A stretch of DNA of 11,034 nucleotides, taken from Candidatus Saccharimonadota bacterium. GTDB lineage: Bacteria > Patescibacteriota > Saccharimonadia > Saccharimonadales > SLHW01. The stretch lies in NCBI GenBank assembly GCA_007132685.1, contig SLOC01000034.1, forward strand, positions 1 through 11,034, written 5' to 3'. The notes under the pieces are model-generated. The model had not been told where the DNA came from and searched no databases. It worked only from the letters and a program-made list of their open reading frames with translations. The translations under genes were made by a program, and so were the position numbers. Each line of letters starts with the position of its first letter. The stretch's first letter is position 1. Positions 1-5,380 of this stretch are shown one piece after another.

Positions 1-2
1 AT

Positions 3-92
3 ATTATAGGGGTAGCACTTATGAATAAAAAAAGTGCTCAAAAACAAAAACGCATCTGTAACAACGGCTTCTCGCAAGCCGTTGTTCCATAA
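3..92 (+). CDS. Possible C-terminal end of an upstream gene (5' end outside window)
   Basis: This frame is open from the left edge to a TAA at 90-92 and reads IIGVALMNKKSAQKQK followed by a short tail. A hydrophobic run followed by a lysine-rich stretch would fit a membrane protein ending just after its last helix. An internal ATG at 21 with GGGG nearby would alternatively give a 23-residue peptide. A perfect 11-bp stem (60-70 with 76-86, loop CTCGC) lies inside the frame. The terminator about 60 bases downstream supports a plus-strand transcript entering from the left. I do not recognise the protein, and the call rests only on the open frame and the terminator. Confidence 0.3.
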   Translation: MIGVALMNKKSAQKQKRICNNGFSQAVVP

Positions 93-150
93 AGAAACAC
101 CAACACAATTCTCCTCAAAAAATCTACAAAAATCTCAAAAACTTCGCCGG

Positions 151-182
151 CACACCATCCAAATCGGATGGTGTGTTTAATT
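151..182 (+). terminator. Intrinsic terminator of the upstream plus-strand transcript
   Basis: A perfect 10-bp stem CACACCATCC (151-160) and GGATGGTGTG (166-175) with loop AAATC is followed by TTTAATTGTGG. The T tract is short and interrupted, so strength is uncertain. It lies just before the comM promoter, as expected for the end of the preceding transcription unit. Confidence 0.6.
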
Positions 183-188
183 GTGGTT

Positions 189-217
189 TTGTTTATTTTT
201 TAAAAAATCGTTACACT
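189..217 (+). promoter_or_regulatory. comM promoter, predicted nearly leaderless
   Basis: TTGTTT (189-194) and TACACT (212-217) are separated by 17 bases. Counting from the -10 box, transcription would begin at about 224, two bases before the ATG at 226. No Shine-Dalgarno sequence precedes that ATG. The same TACACT or TATACT box sits at this distance before other genes in the window. Confidence 0.55.
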
Positions 218-225
218 GCGCGACC

Positions 226-1755
226 ATGCCACATGTAAAAAGTACTGTCATAGATTCTGCTGAGGGGGCGATAGTTGATGTCGAGTGCAAGCTCTCTAAC
301 AATCTTCCCTCGCTTGTTATTGTAGGCCTTGCCAGCAAAGCTGTAGACGAAGCGAAAGATCGCATTCGTGCAGCCTTTGCAAGTTGCAATATTCGTATGC
401 CGCAAAAACGTATCACCATAAATCTCGCACCTGCTGATGTGCAAAAAGACGGCGCGGCGTTGGATCTAGCAATAGCCGTAGCAATCCTCGCAGAAACAAA
501 ACAAGTAAAAGAAAGTGCCGTAAGAAACACTGTTATATTCGGTGAATTGGGCCTGGATGGCATGATACGTCCGGTGAGAGGTATTATTGGCCGATTAGAG
601 CTAGCGAAGCGTCACGGTATACAAAAGGCTATTGTGCCGAAGGGTAACACCCCTCAAGCAGCTCTACTGGAAGACATTAAACTACTCACAGCTACATCTT
701 TAAAAGACCTCTACCGCTTCCTGAGTGGCGAAAAGACGGATCTCAGCTTCACTCCATCAGTAAAACTGAGAACCGCTCAACAAAATAACTTATCTTCACC
801 TGAGGACACTATAGATATCGCACAAATTACCGGCCAACAACAAGCCAAGAGAGCTCTAGAAATAGCCGCAGCCGGAGGTCATAATGTCCTGCTTAATGGA
901 CCGCCGGGTACAGGCAAAAGCATGTTAGCTAAGGCATTTATCGGAATTTTACCAGACATGACCCACGAAGAAGTGCTGGAAGTAACGCATTTGCACAGTC
1001 TTGCCACTAGACAGTACGACAAATTAGTCACGCAAAGACCGCTTCGCGCCCCACATCATAGTGCCAGCGAAGTATCAGTTATCGGAGGCGGTCAAACCCC
1101 AAAGCCTGGCGAAATCAGCTTAAGCCACCGTGGTGTTTTATTTTTTGATGAGTTCCCAGAGTTTAAACGAAGCGTCGTTGAAGCGCTTAGGCAACCTTTG
1201 GAGGATAAGGTGGTTTCGGTTAGTCGAGCCAAGGCAAGTATCGACTATCCCGCAGACTTTATCTTTATTGCGACGAGTAATCCGTGCCCGTGTGGCTACT
1301 ACGGCACCAAAAAAGCTTGTGAGTGCTCGCCGCACGCTGTTTTAAGGTACCGACAGAAGCTCTCTGGACCAATCACTGACCGCATAGACCTGTATGTAGA
1401 TGTTCATGAGGTGCTTCACGAGAAGCTACTACACAACACCCTGGACGGCGATTCAAGTTCTATAGTAAAACGTCGTGTCGAACTAGCCCGGAAAACACAA
1501 CGCCAACGCTATAAACACTCTACCACCAATGCTGGTACAAGCAATCAGCTCATAAAGCATCATATACATTTATCTCCTGCTGCAACTGATATGCTCAATC
1601 AGGCCGCAAAAAAGCTCGACATATCTGCCAGAGCCTATATGAAGATCGTAAAAGTAGCACGAACAATCGCTGATATCGACAATTCAGAGCAAACGAAAGA
1701 ACAGCACATATCTGAGGCATTACAGTACCGACAACCCGCACAACAGCTTCTCTAG
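226..1755 (+). CDS. comM: ComM/YifB family AAA+ ATPase (Mg-chelatase subunit ChlI-like)
   Basis: This 509-residue protein matches the family length of about 500. The N-terminal domain carries the family pattern around SNNLPSLVIVGLASKAVDEAKDRIRAA. The AAA+ core has Walker A GPPGTGKS at about 225-232, Walker B VLFFDE at about 304-309 and the cysteine cluster NPCPCGYYG...CEC with C354, C356, C365 and C367, followed by the Mg-chelatase C-terminal domain. In studied bacteria ComM is a hexameric helicase that promotes branch migration when incoming single-stranded DNA is integrated during natural transformation; a role here is inferred from the family. I chose the ATG at 226 because MPHVKSTVIDSAEGAIVDVE aligns with the usual family N terminus. 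A longer frame from a TTG at 181 would begin upstream of the -10 box and adds an atypical 15 residues. Confidence 0.95.
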   Translation: MPHVKSTVIDSAEGAIVDVECKLSNNLPSLVIVGLASKAVDEAKDRIRAAFASCNIRMPQKRITINLAPADVQKDGAALDLAIAVAILAETKQVKESAVRNTVIFGELGLDGMIRPVRGIIGRLELAKRHGIQKAIVPKGNTPQAALLEDIKLLTATSLKDLYRFLSGEKTDLSFTPSVKLRTAQQNNLSSPEDTIDIAQITGQQQAKRALEIAAAGGHNVLLNGPPGTGKSMLAKAFIGILPDMTHEEVLEVTHLHSLATRQYDKLVTQRPLRAPHHSASEVSVIGGGQTPKPGEISLSHRGVLFFDEFPEFKRSVVEALRQPLEDKVVSVSRAKASIDYPADFIFIATSNPCPCGYYGTKKACECSPHAVLRYRQKLSGPITDRIDLYVDVHEVLHEKLLHNTLDGDSSSIVKRRVELARKTQRQRYKHSTTNAGTSNQLIKHHIHLSPAATDMLNQAAKKLDISARAYMKIVKVARTIADIDNSEQTKEQHISEALQYRQPAQQLL

Positions 1756-1766
1756 CAAGTTTTTTG

Positions 1767-1795
1767 TTGACCTCTGTTGGTATATTTGCTAGCAT
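1767..1795 (+). promoter_or_regulatory. Promoter of infC-rpmI-rplT
   Basis: TTGACC (1767-1772) and TAGCAT (1790-1795) are 17 bases apart, and TGC directly before TAGCAT gives an extended -10. Predicted start is near 1802, leaving a leader of about 36 bases before infC. The comM stop at 1753-1755 lies just upstream and no convincing hairpin separates the genes, so read-through from comM is possible. Confidence 0.55.
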
Positions 1796-1820
1796 GAAGT
1801 ACTGAATCAGCGAGAAGTAA

Positions 1821-1840
1821 AGAAGGAGCACAAACCCATC
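1821..1840 (+). promoter_or_regulatory. infC ribosome binding site with AUC start codon
   Basis: A strong Shine-Dalgarno AGAAGGAG (1821-1828) is followed nine bases later by ATC at 1838. The frame from ATC gives (M)DKKTRLNEQIRAREVRVID, the conserved IF-3 N terminus. The next in-frame ATG (1922) would delete this segment. The only other near-start codon downstream of the in-frame TAG (1790-1792) is CTG at 1802, which has no Shine-Dalgarno. Rare AUU/AUC starts are the known basis of IF-3 autoregulation in other bacteria. Confidence 0.8.
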
Positions 1841-2347
1841 GACAAGAAAACTCGCCTGAATGAACAGATTCGGGCACGCGAAGTACGCGTTATCGACGAC
1901 TCCGGCAATCAGCTAGGAGTTATGTCTAAGCAAGAAGCTATCGAGGAAGCGCGTCGTGCAGGTTTAGATCTTGTTGAGGTGTCTCCAAGCGCTGAGCCGC
2001 CTGTTGCCAAAATTGTTGACTGGGGTAAGTACAAGTACCAGAAAACCAAGCAGCAACAAAAAAACAAGCGGAAAAACAAAGCCAATGAGCTTAAGCAAAT
2101 GCGTTTAGGGCTCAAGATTGGCGACCATGACCTAGATGTCAAGCTGCGCAAGATACAGAAGTTCTTAGACGCAGGCAGCAAAGTAAAGGTTACCGTTTTT
2201 TACAGAGGTCGAGAGAACGCTCACAAAGAGCTCGGATTCCAGTTAGCAGAACGAGTCATAGAGGCTCTCGGAGAAGACATAACTGTAGAACAGAAACCAC
2301 AACTTGCAGGTCGTCAGCTTCACTTCGTCATACGCAAAAACAATTAA
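1838..2347 (+). CDS. infC: Translation initiation factor IF-3
   Basis: IF-3 binds the 30S subunit, prevents premature 50S joining and checks start-codon and initiator-tRNA pairing. With the non-canonical AUC start the protein has 169 residues, within the family range of about 170-180. The N-terminal domain runs through NEQIRAREVRVID...GVMSKQEAIEEARRAGLDLVEVSP and APPVAKI-like positions. A lysine/glutamine-rich linker follows (KYQKTKQQQKNKRKNK). The C-terminal domain begins near LKQMRLGLKIGDHDLDVKLRKIQKFLDAGSKVKVTVFYRGRE and ends at LHFVIRKNN. It is the first gene of the classic infC-rpmI-rplT operon. The AUC start makes self-repression of translation likely, because IF-3 discriminates against non-canonical starts; this is inferred from E. 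coli. Confidence 0.96.
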   Translation: MDKKTRLNEQIRAREVRVIDDSGNQLGVMSKQEAIEEARRAGLDLVEVSPSAEPPVAKIVDWGKYKYQKTKQQQKNKRKNKANELKQMRLGLKIGDHDLDVKLRKIQKFLDAGSKVKVTVFYRGRENAHKELGFQLAERVIEALGEDITVEQKPQLAGRQLHFVIRKNN

Positions 2348-2389
2348 CATCTGCTAACATATAGTATTAATAACCTACGGAGAAGTAGT

Positions 2390-2587
2390 ATGCCCAAGCA
2401 AAAGACCCACAGCGGCACCAAAGGTCGCATCAAGATAACCAAAACTGGCAAGGTCCTTCGAGGAAATGCCGGCAAGAACCACCTATTGCAAAAGAAAAGC
2501 GCTGCACGTAAGCGCCGACTTGATATTGCAAGCGCAGTAAGCGGCAAGCGAGCTGTTAATGCTAAACGTAAGCTAGGTCTCAAATAA
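2390..2587 (+). CDS. rpmI: 50S ribosomal protein L35
   Basis: This 65-residue, very basic protein has the L35 pattern MPKQKTHSGTKGRIKITKTGK, then GNAGKNHLLQKKSAARKRRL and a K-rich C terminus. Length matches the family. It starts at ATG 2390 behind GGAGAAG and sits 42 bases after infC and 21 bases before rplT, the conserved order. L35 is a late-assembling component of the large subunit. In other bacteria this operon is repressed by L20 binding the mRNA; I did not identify an L20-binding structure here. Confidence 0.97.
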   Translation: MPKQKTHSGTKGRIKITKTGKVLRGNAGKNHLLQKKSAARKRRLDIASAVSGKRAVNAKRKLGLK

Positions 2588-2608
2588 GCAGCCAAAGGAG
2601 TAGTTAAT

Positions 2609-2950
2609 ATGCGTGTCAAACGAGGTGTTACCGCGCACAAGCGGCACCAAAAAATTCGAAAAGCGACCAAAGGGATGACCCGTGGTAATCGCTCAAGTAT
2701 AAAGCGTGGCAGACAAGCAGTCACCCGAGCTTTACAGTACTCATATCGGGATCGCCGTAATCGTAAGCGTGATTTTCGCAGTCTATGGAACACCCGAATA
2801 AATGCAGCCGCTAGAGAAAACGGCACCACCTACAGTAAACTTATTGCTGGTCTGAAGAAGGCAAATATTACCCTCGATAGAAAGATATTGGCTGAATTAG
2901 CAGTGAATGAGCCCAAGGCTTTTGCTGAAATCGTCAAAAAAGCTAAATAA
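2609..2950 (+). CDS. rplT: 50S ribosomal protein L20
   Basis: The 113-residue product has the L20 signature MRVKRGVTAHKRHQKIRKATKGMTRG near the N terminus, the basic arginine-rich helix region SYRDRRNRKRDFRSLWNTRINAAARENG, and the globular C-terminal domain YSKLIAGLKKANITLDRKILAELAVNEPKAFAEIV. Length is typical. L20 binds 23S rRNA early in 50S assembly and in some bacteria represses its own operon. The start ATG is preceded by AAAGGAG. It is the last gene of the operon; the terminator begins about 20 bases after its stop. Confidence 0.97.
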   Translation: MRVKRGVTAHKRHQKIRKATKGMTRGNRSSIKRGRQAVTRALQYSYRDRRNRKRDFRSLWNTRINAAARENGTTYSKLIAGLKKANITLDRKILAELAVNEPKAFAEIVKKAK

Positions 2951-2971
2951 AACTAGCCGTATAATACCAAA

Positions 2972-3007
2972 AACACCTCTCGCTATACTTAGTGAGAGGT
3001 GTTTTTT
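2972..3007. terminator. Bidirectional terminator shared by rplT and rnpB
   Basis: AACACCTCTCGCT (2972-2984) pairs with AGTGAGAGGTGTT (2991-3003), with one G-U pair and a six-base loop. On the plus strand TTTTTT follows (3002-3007), terminating the ribosomal protein operon. On the minus strand the same stem is followed by TTTTT, terminating rnpB, whose 3' end abuts the hairpin. The two genes converge with no spare sequence. Confidence 0.88.
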
Positions 3008-3461
3008 GCGCTTGGGCAACGAGTAAGCCGGGTTCTGTCTTGTGTCTGATCATCTATCTACGCCTGCTGTTGCCAACAGGCTTAAGCGGATAAACGGCAA
3101 TCTGACGGGAATCAGACCATATATATGGCGCATTGCCTCCTTGCAGCCGACAGGGTTTGCCTCCTCTTATAGTCACCTATGAGAGCTGTGAGCTTTTACC
3201 TCACTCGTTTCACCTGATCCGCCTTAGGCGGATGTTTCGTTTCTGTGGCACTTTCCCTAGGATTACTCCCGGTTGCTGTTAGCAACTGTCGTCCCTATGC
3301 TGCCCGGACTTTCCTCCCCGCACCTAAAATTACTTTAATTCTTGTATGTACCCTGATGTTATGACCAACTATGCACCTATAAAACTGCCGTCATGCATAA
3401 TTGTGCTACTTTTATCAAAGTAACCTTGGGTGCGGGGCGATCAGATACGTTACCCGAGCGC
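3008..3461 (-). ncRNA. rnpB: RNase P RNA (bacterial type A), with enlarged P3
   Basis: This is the catalytic RNA that removes 5' leaders from tRNA precursors. On the minus strand the conserved GAGGAAAGTCCGGGC (3302-3316) and ACAGAACCCGGCTTA (3024-3038) form P4 and flanks, with CACAGAAACGAAAC between. The ends were set by pairing: P1 joins 3448-3461 to 3008-3021 over 14 positions with one mismatch and one G-U. P2 is TCTGATC with GATCAGA. P3 begins with a perfect CCCCGCACC/GGTGCGGGG helix (3429-3437 with 3316-3324). P3 encloses about 104 bases, with a further 10-bp helix (TTACTTTGAT/ATTAAAGTAA), much longer than usual. P12 is the hairpin ATCCGCC-TTA-GGCGGAT. At the position where E. coli has the L15 GGU motif I read GCCGTTTATCC, so the CCA-binding GGU appears absent. 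Confidence 0.93.
3217..3233. repeat. GGCGGA palindrome, copy 1 (P12 hairpin of rnpB)
   Basis: ATCCGCC-TTA-GGCGGAT is a perfect 7-bp inverted repeat with a three-base loop forming the tip of P12 in RNase P RNA. A near-identical core occurs at 4345-4359 in an unrelated RNA region. Confidence 0.6.
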
Positions 3462-3468
3462 AAAACCT

Positions 3469-3498
3469 ATTATGCCTACTTTTCGTGTCGTGCGTCAA
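3469..3498 (-). promoter_or_regulatory. rnpB promoter inside the end of the RNase H fusion gene
   Basis: On the minus strand TTGACG (3498-3493) and CATAAT (3474-3469) are 18 bases apart. Predicted start is 3461-3462, coinciding with the 5' base of the P1 helix deduced independently from pairing. The -35 box lies within the last codons of the upstream gene. Confidence 0.7.
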
Positions 3499-4165
3499 GT
3501 ACTTTATTAACTTCAGCGTCCGCGGCCTTATTCATTTCGCGGGGAACGTGCGTAAACGTCACCTTGTCAAACTGGGCAACAAGGTCCTTTACTGCTTGAT
3601 GGATTGGCCACAGATCTCGGTTTTTTACCTTGAACTTGCCCCGCATTTGGTTAACCACGAGTAGGCTATCTAGATAAACGTCCACCTCTTTCGCCCCAAG
3701 CGCCTTGGCTTTCTCGAGCCCTAGCCTGACCGCATGGTATTCAGCTTGATTATTAGTGGTAATTCCTAGGTATTCACCGCTCTGCTGCAGTACTTGCTCT
3801 TCTTCGTTCATGAGCACGTATCCGCTCGCTGACGGACCTGGGTTACCCCTAGAGCCACCGTCAGCATAGAGTATTAGTTCTGTTGCTTCTGGTTTTTTTT
3901 CCGATTTTGTATCTGCTGCCTTGTCGTTGCTGTAGTTGTTTGCGATATCGTCAATGGCTTGGGCAAGCTGTTTGTCCTTATCAGTTATTGTGTCCTCGTC
4001 GTGAGTTTTAAGCCAAAATTCTACAGTATTGTAGACATTCTTCCATTCCGGATGATGTCCCTGCTCTTCTGCTACCTCTGCTACTTCCGCCATAAACGAA
4101 AACGCCTGAGCAAAGTCATCAAAAGTAAACTTCTTATGCAGCTTTCCTTCTTTTTCTTTCCACAT
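3476..4165 (-). CDS. Fusion of pterin-4a-carbinolamine dehydratase domain and RNase HI domain
   Basis: The 229-residue protein has two recognisable enzymes. Residues about 1-75 match pterin-4a-carbinolamine dehydratase (PCD/DCoH), including the full signature E33-x3-H37-H38-P39-x5-Y45-x9-H55-x8-D64; in other organisms this fold dehydrates 4a-hydroxytetrahydrobiopterin and can act as a dimerisation cofactor. Residues about 76-94 are a charged linker. Residues 95-229 are an RNase HI-like domain starting LILYADGGSRGNPGPSASGY, with metal-binding carboxylates D102, E142 (NNQAEYHA), D166 (YLDSLLVVNQ) and D216 (NKAADAEVN), and H206 in HVPRE. RNase HI cuts the RNA strand of RNA-DNA hybrids. All signature residues are present, so both parts may be active. 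The start ATG has no Shine-Dalgarno and follows a -10 box directly. Whether the PCD part acts on pterins or only serves as an assembly module cannot be told from sequence. Confidence 0.9.
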   Translation of the reverse strand: MWKEKEGKLHKKFTFDDFAQAFSFMAEVAEVAEEQGHHPEWKNVYNTVEFWLKTHDEDTITDKDKQLAQAIDDIANNYSNDKAADTKSEKKPEATELILYADGGSRGNPGPSASGYVLMNEEEQVLQQSGEYLGITTNNQAEYHAVRLGLEKAKALGAKEVDVYLDSLLVVNQMRGKFKVKNRDLWPIHQAVKDLVAQFDKVTFTHVPREMNKAADAEVNKVLDARHEK

Positions 4166-4173
4166 ATCTTATT

Positions 4174-4179
4174 AGTGTA
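4174..4179 (-). promoter_or_regulatory. -10 element of the PCD-RNase H gene, nearly leaderless
   Basis: TACACT on the minus strand places the predicted start at about 4167, two bases before the ATG at 4165. The -35 region is weak. No Shine-Dalgarno lies between the box and the start codon. Read-through from the tRNA gene just upstream is also possible. Confidence 0.45.
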
Positions 4180-4217
4180 AAGTTTTTAAGATGTAAAGTC
4201 TAAAGAATTAAATAAAT

Positions 4218-4293
4218 TGGTCAGGGTGAGAGGACTTGAACCTCCGCTCTCACGACCCCCAGCCGTGCGCTTTACCAACTAAGCTACACCCTG
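4218..4293 (-). tRNA. tRNA-Pro (anticodon GGG), CCA encoded
   Basis: A complete 76-base cloverleaf reads on the minus strand: acceptor CAGGGTG/CACCCTG, D arm GCTTAGTTGGTAAAGC, anticodon stem CACGG/TCGTG with loop CTGGGGG (anticodon GGG, G37), five-base variable loop, T arm GGAGG-TTCAAGT-CCTCT, discriminator A and encoded CCA at 4220-4218. C1-G72, A73 and G35 G36 agree with proline identity in bacteria. It decodes CCC and CCU. It lies downstream of the structured RNA at 4390-4519 and upstream of the PCD-RNase H gene, all on one strand. Confidence 0.96.
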
Positions 4294-4344
4294 CCATCGA
4301 TATACGAGGCACCTTACGTTCTATAGTATATCCCCACGCGCTAC

Positions 4345-4359
4345 TCCGCCTGAGGCGGA
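4345..4359. repeat. GGCGGA palindrome, copy 2
   Basis: TCCGCC-TGA-GGCGGA is a perfect 6-bp inverted repeat with a three-base loop between the structured RNA and tRNA-Pro. It differs from the rnpB P12 copy by one loop base and in the outermost pair. Both could be chance GC-rich hairpins or members of a dispersed family. Confidence 0.45.
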
Positions 4360-4389
4360 CGCCACACCCCGATTTTGCTTCCTCTAGGG

Positions 4390-4519
4390 TGCCGGAGAGC
4401 GGTGTGACAACCTGGTGTAATCTCCAGGTGGGTGTTCGCACGGTAGCACCACGGTGCTACGACGGATATTGAACTCCCTAATGATAGGTATTCAGATTAT
4501 CATTAAACCGTCTCCGGCA
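4390..4519 (-). ncRNA. Unassigned multi-hairpin structured RNA candidate
   Basis: No protein-coding signal is seen, but the minus strand folds into a closed multi-branched structure. The closing stem TGCCGGAGA (4519-4511) pairs perfectly with TCTCCGGCA (4398-4390). Inside are GACGG (4512-4508) with CCGTC (4465-4461), enclosing an 8-bp hairpin TAATGATA/TATCATTA (4505-4498 with 4486-4479); a 7-bp hairpin GTAGCAC/GTGCTAC with a four-base loop (4443-4460); and a 6-bp hairpin ACCTGG/CCAGGT (4410-4429). A promoter predicts a start exactly at 4519. No U-tract terminator follows, so the RNA may extend toward the tRNA at 4293 and be trimmed when RNase P and other nucleases process it. It does not match what I know of tmRNA, SRP RNA, 5S rRNA or T-box leaders. 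Function unknown. Confidence 0.6.
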
Positions 4520-4521
4520 TT

Positions 4522-5169
4522 TTATAGTATAAGAGACAAGACCTCGGAGCCCAATATAAATTCGGCGAACCACATAATTACCGCAAATAATATCGGTGCA
4601 ATCGTTCCGATTAACAAGAAGAAAAATAGCAAGAAGCCAACGAGTCCAAACGACTCAATAGCTGCCATCAAGCGGCGCAGGCCATCTGGAGCAAACGCAT
4701 ATAATACCCTTGAACCATCGAGTGGCGGAAACGGAATCATATTAAAAACAAAGAAACCAAGATTTACAAACACAAACAATGCCATTATCTCCACCATGAT
4801 TGGTGACGCCGTATCAGCGAATAGTCGTATAAACAGCCCAGCAATACCTGCAAGCACCAGATTAGTTAGTGGGCCAGCAAACGCTACCATCGCTGCGCCA
4901 TACTCATCATGACGAAGCCGCGCTGGGTTAAATGGCACCGGTTTTGCTGCGCCGAGTATTGGCGCACCGGCCATAAACAACAAAAGCGGCATCAAAATAG
5001 TTAGGAATGGGTCTATGTGCCGAATTGGATTAAGCGACACCCTTCCCTGTAAATAGGCTGTATCGTCACCCAGCCAGTGCGAGGTATAGGCGTGCATTGC
5101 CTCATGAAGCGTAATCGACACCAGAATCGACACAATGACAACTATTATCGAAATAATCCCTGGATCCAT
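4522..5169 (-). CDS. Site-2 protease-like membrane zinc metalloprotease (peptidase M50)
   Basis: The 215-residue protein is strongly hydrophobic, with several membrane segments. The first carries the zinc motif HEAMH at 22-26, which places catalytic H22, E23 and H26 in the membrane. A second conserved block is AFAGPLTNLVLA, and the third ligand motif is FPPLDGSRV with D151, as in the short bacterial M50B proteins (YwhC/YdgA-like). These enzymes cleave within or beside membrane helices, often in regulated proteolysis; the substrate here is unknown. The start ATG has no usable Shine-Dalgarno and follows an extended -10 box by a few bases. The last codons contain the promoter of the downstream RNA. 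Confidence 0.92.
   Translation of the reverse strand: MDPGIISIIVVIVSILVSITLHEAMHAYTSHWLGDDTAYLQGRVSLNPIRHIDPFLTILMPLLLFMAGAPILGAAKPVPFNPARLRHDEYGAAMVAFAGPLTNLVLAGIAGLFIRLFADTASPIMVEIMALFVFVNLGFFVFNMIPFPPLDGSRVLYAFAPDGLRRLMAAIESFGLVGFLLFFFLLIGTIAPILFAVIMWFAEFILGSEVLSLIL
4526..4554 (-). promoter_or_regulatory. Promoter for the structured RNA / tRNA-Pro unit
   Basis: TTGGGC (4554-4549) and TATACT (4531-4526) on the minus strand are 17 bases apart, overlapping the last codons and stop of the M50 protease gene. Predicted start is 4519, the first base of the closing stem of the RNA. Confidence 0.6.
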
Positions 5170-5178
5170 ATCCTACCC

Positions 5179-5187
5179 AGTATACCA
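5179..5187 (-). promoter_or_regulatory. Extended -10 element of the M50 protease gene
   Basis: TGGTATACT on the minus strand is a consensus-like extended -10 box. The predicted start at about 5172 is three bases before the ATG at 5169. AGGA is only one base from the ATG and cannot serve as a normal ribosome binding site, so initiation is likely leaderless. Confidence 0.55.
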
Positions 5188-5301
5188 GCTGATTTAGTAG
5201 TATGTAGGGAACGACTGGGCGATAATGAAAAGTTAAGAGCCCCTACAGAAATTGAGACAGGACTTCATCAGGCGGTTCAAAAATCCTTAATTCAAAACTC
5301 G

Positions 5302-5327
5302 AATACTTGACGCGTCAAGTATTTTTT
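5302..5327 (+). terminator. Perfect 22-bp palindrome with plus-strand T tract
   Basis: AATACTTGA (5302-5310), CGCG and TCAAGTATT (5315-5323) form a perfect palindrome followed on the plus strand by TTTTTT (5322-5327). On the minus strand the stem is followed by CGAGTTTTG, a poor tract. It therefore looks like a plus-strand terminator although no plus-strand gene is seen upstream; it may also stop rpmB transcription inefficiently. The rest of 5185-5380 shows nothing else that I can name, apart from a short CTAGTACTAG palindrome at 5350-5359. Confidence 0.55.
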
Positions 5328-5380
5328 CTAGCCCTGTTATGTTGTGTTTCTAGTACTAGGTACAGTTAAAGTTCTATTAT

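Noticed and set aside
181..225. Longer comM start at TTG 181
   Set aside because: It lies upstream of the predicted -10 box, has no ribosome binding site and adds residues not seen in the family; ATG 226 gives the usual N terminus.
1922..2347. infC starting at ATG 1922
   Set aside because: It would remove the conserved IF-3 N-terminal segment NEQIRAREVRVID, which is encoded upstream in the same frame behind a strong Shine-Dalgarno.
4390..4519. Structured RNA as tmRNA, SRP RNA, 5S rRNA or split tRNA
   Set aside because: No tag-peptide frame or tmRNA ends, no SRP GGAA/AGCAG core, no 5S conserved loop, and no T arm with TTCRA at the correct place were found.
5077..5310. 77-codon plus-strand frame ending in the 5302-5323 palindrome
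   Set aside because: Its first part is antisense to the M50 gene, it has no ribosome binding site, and the second part matches no family I know. The terminator itself is kept as a separate observation.
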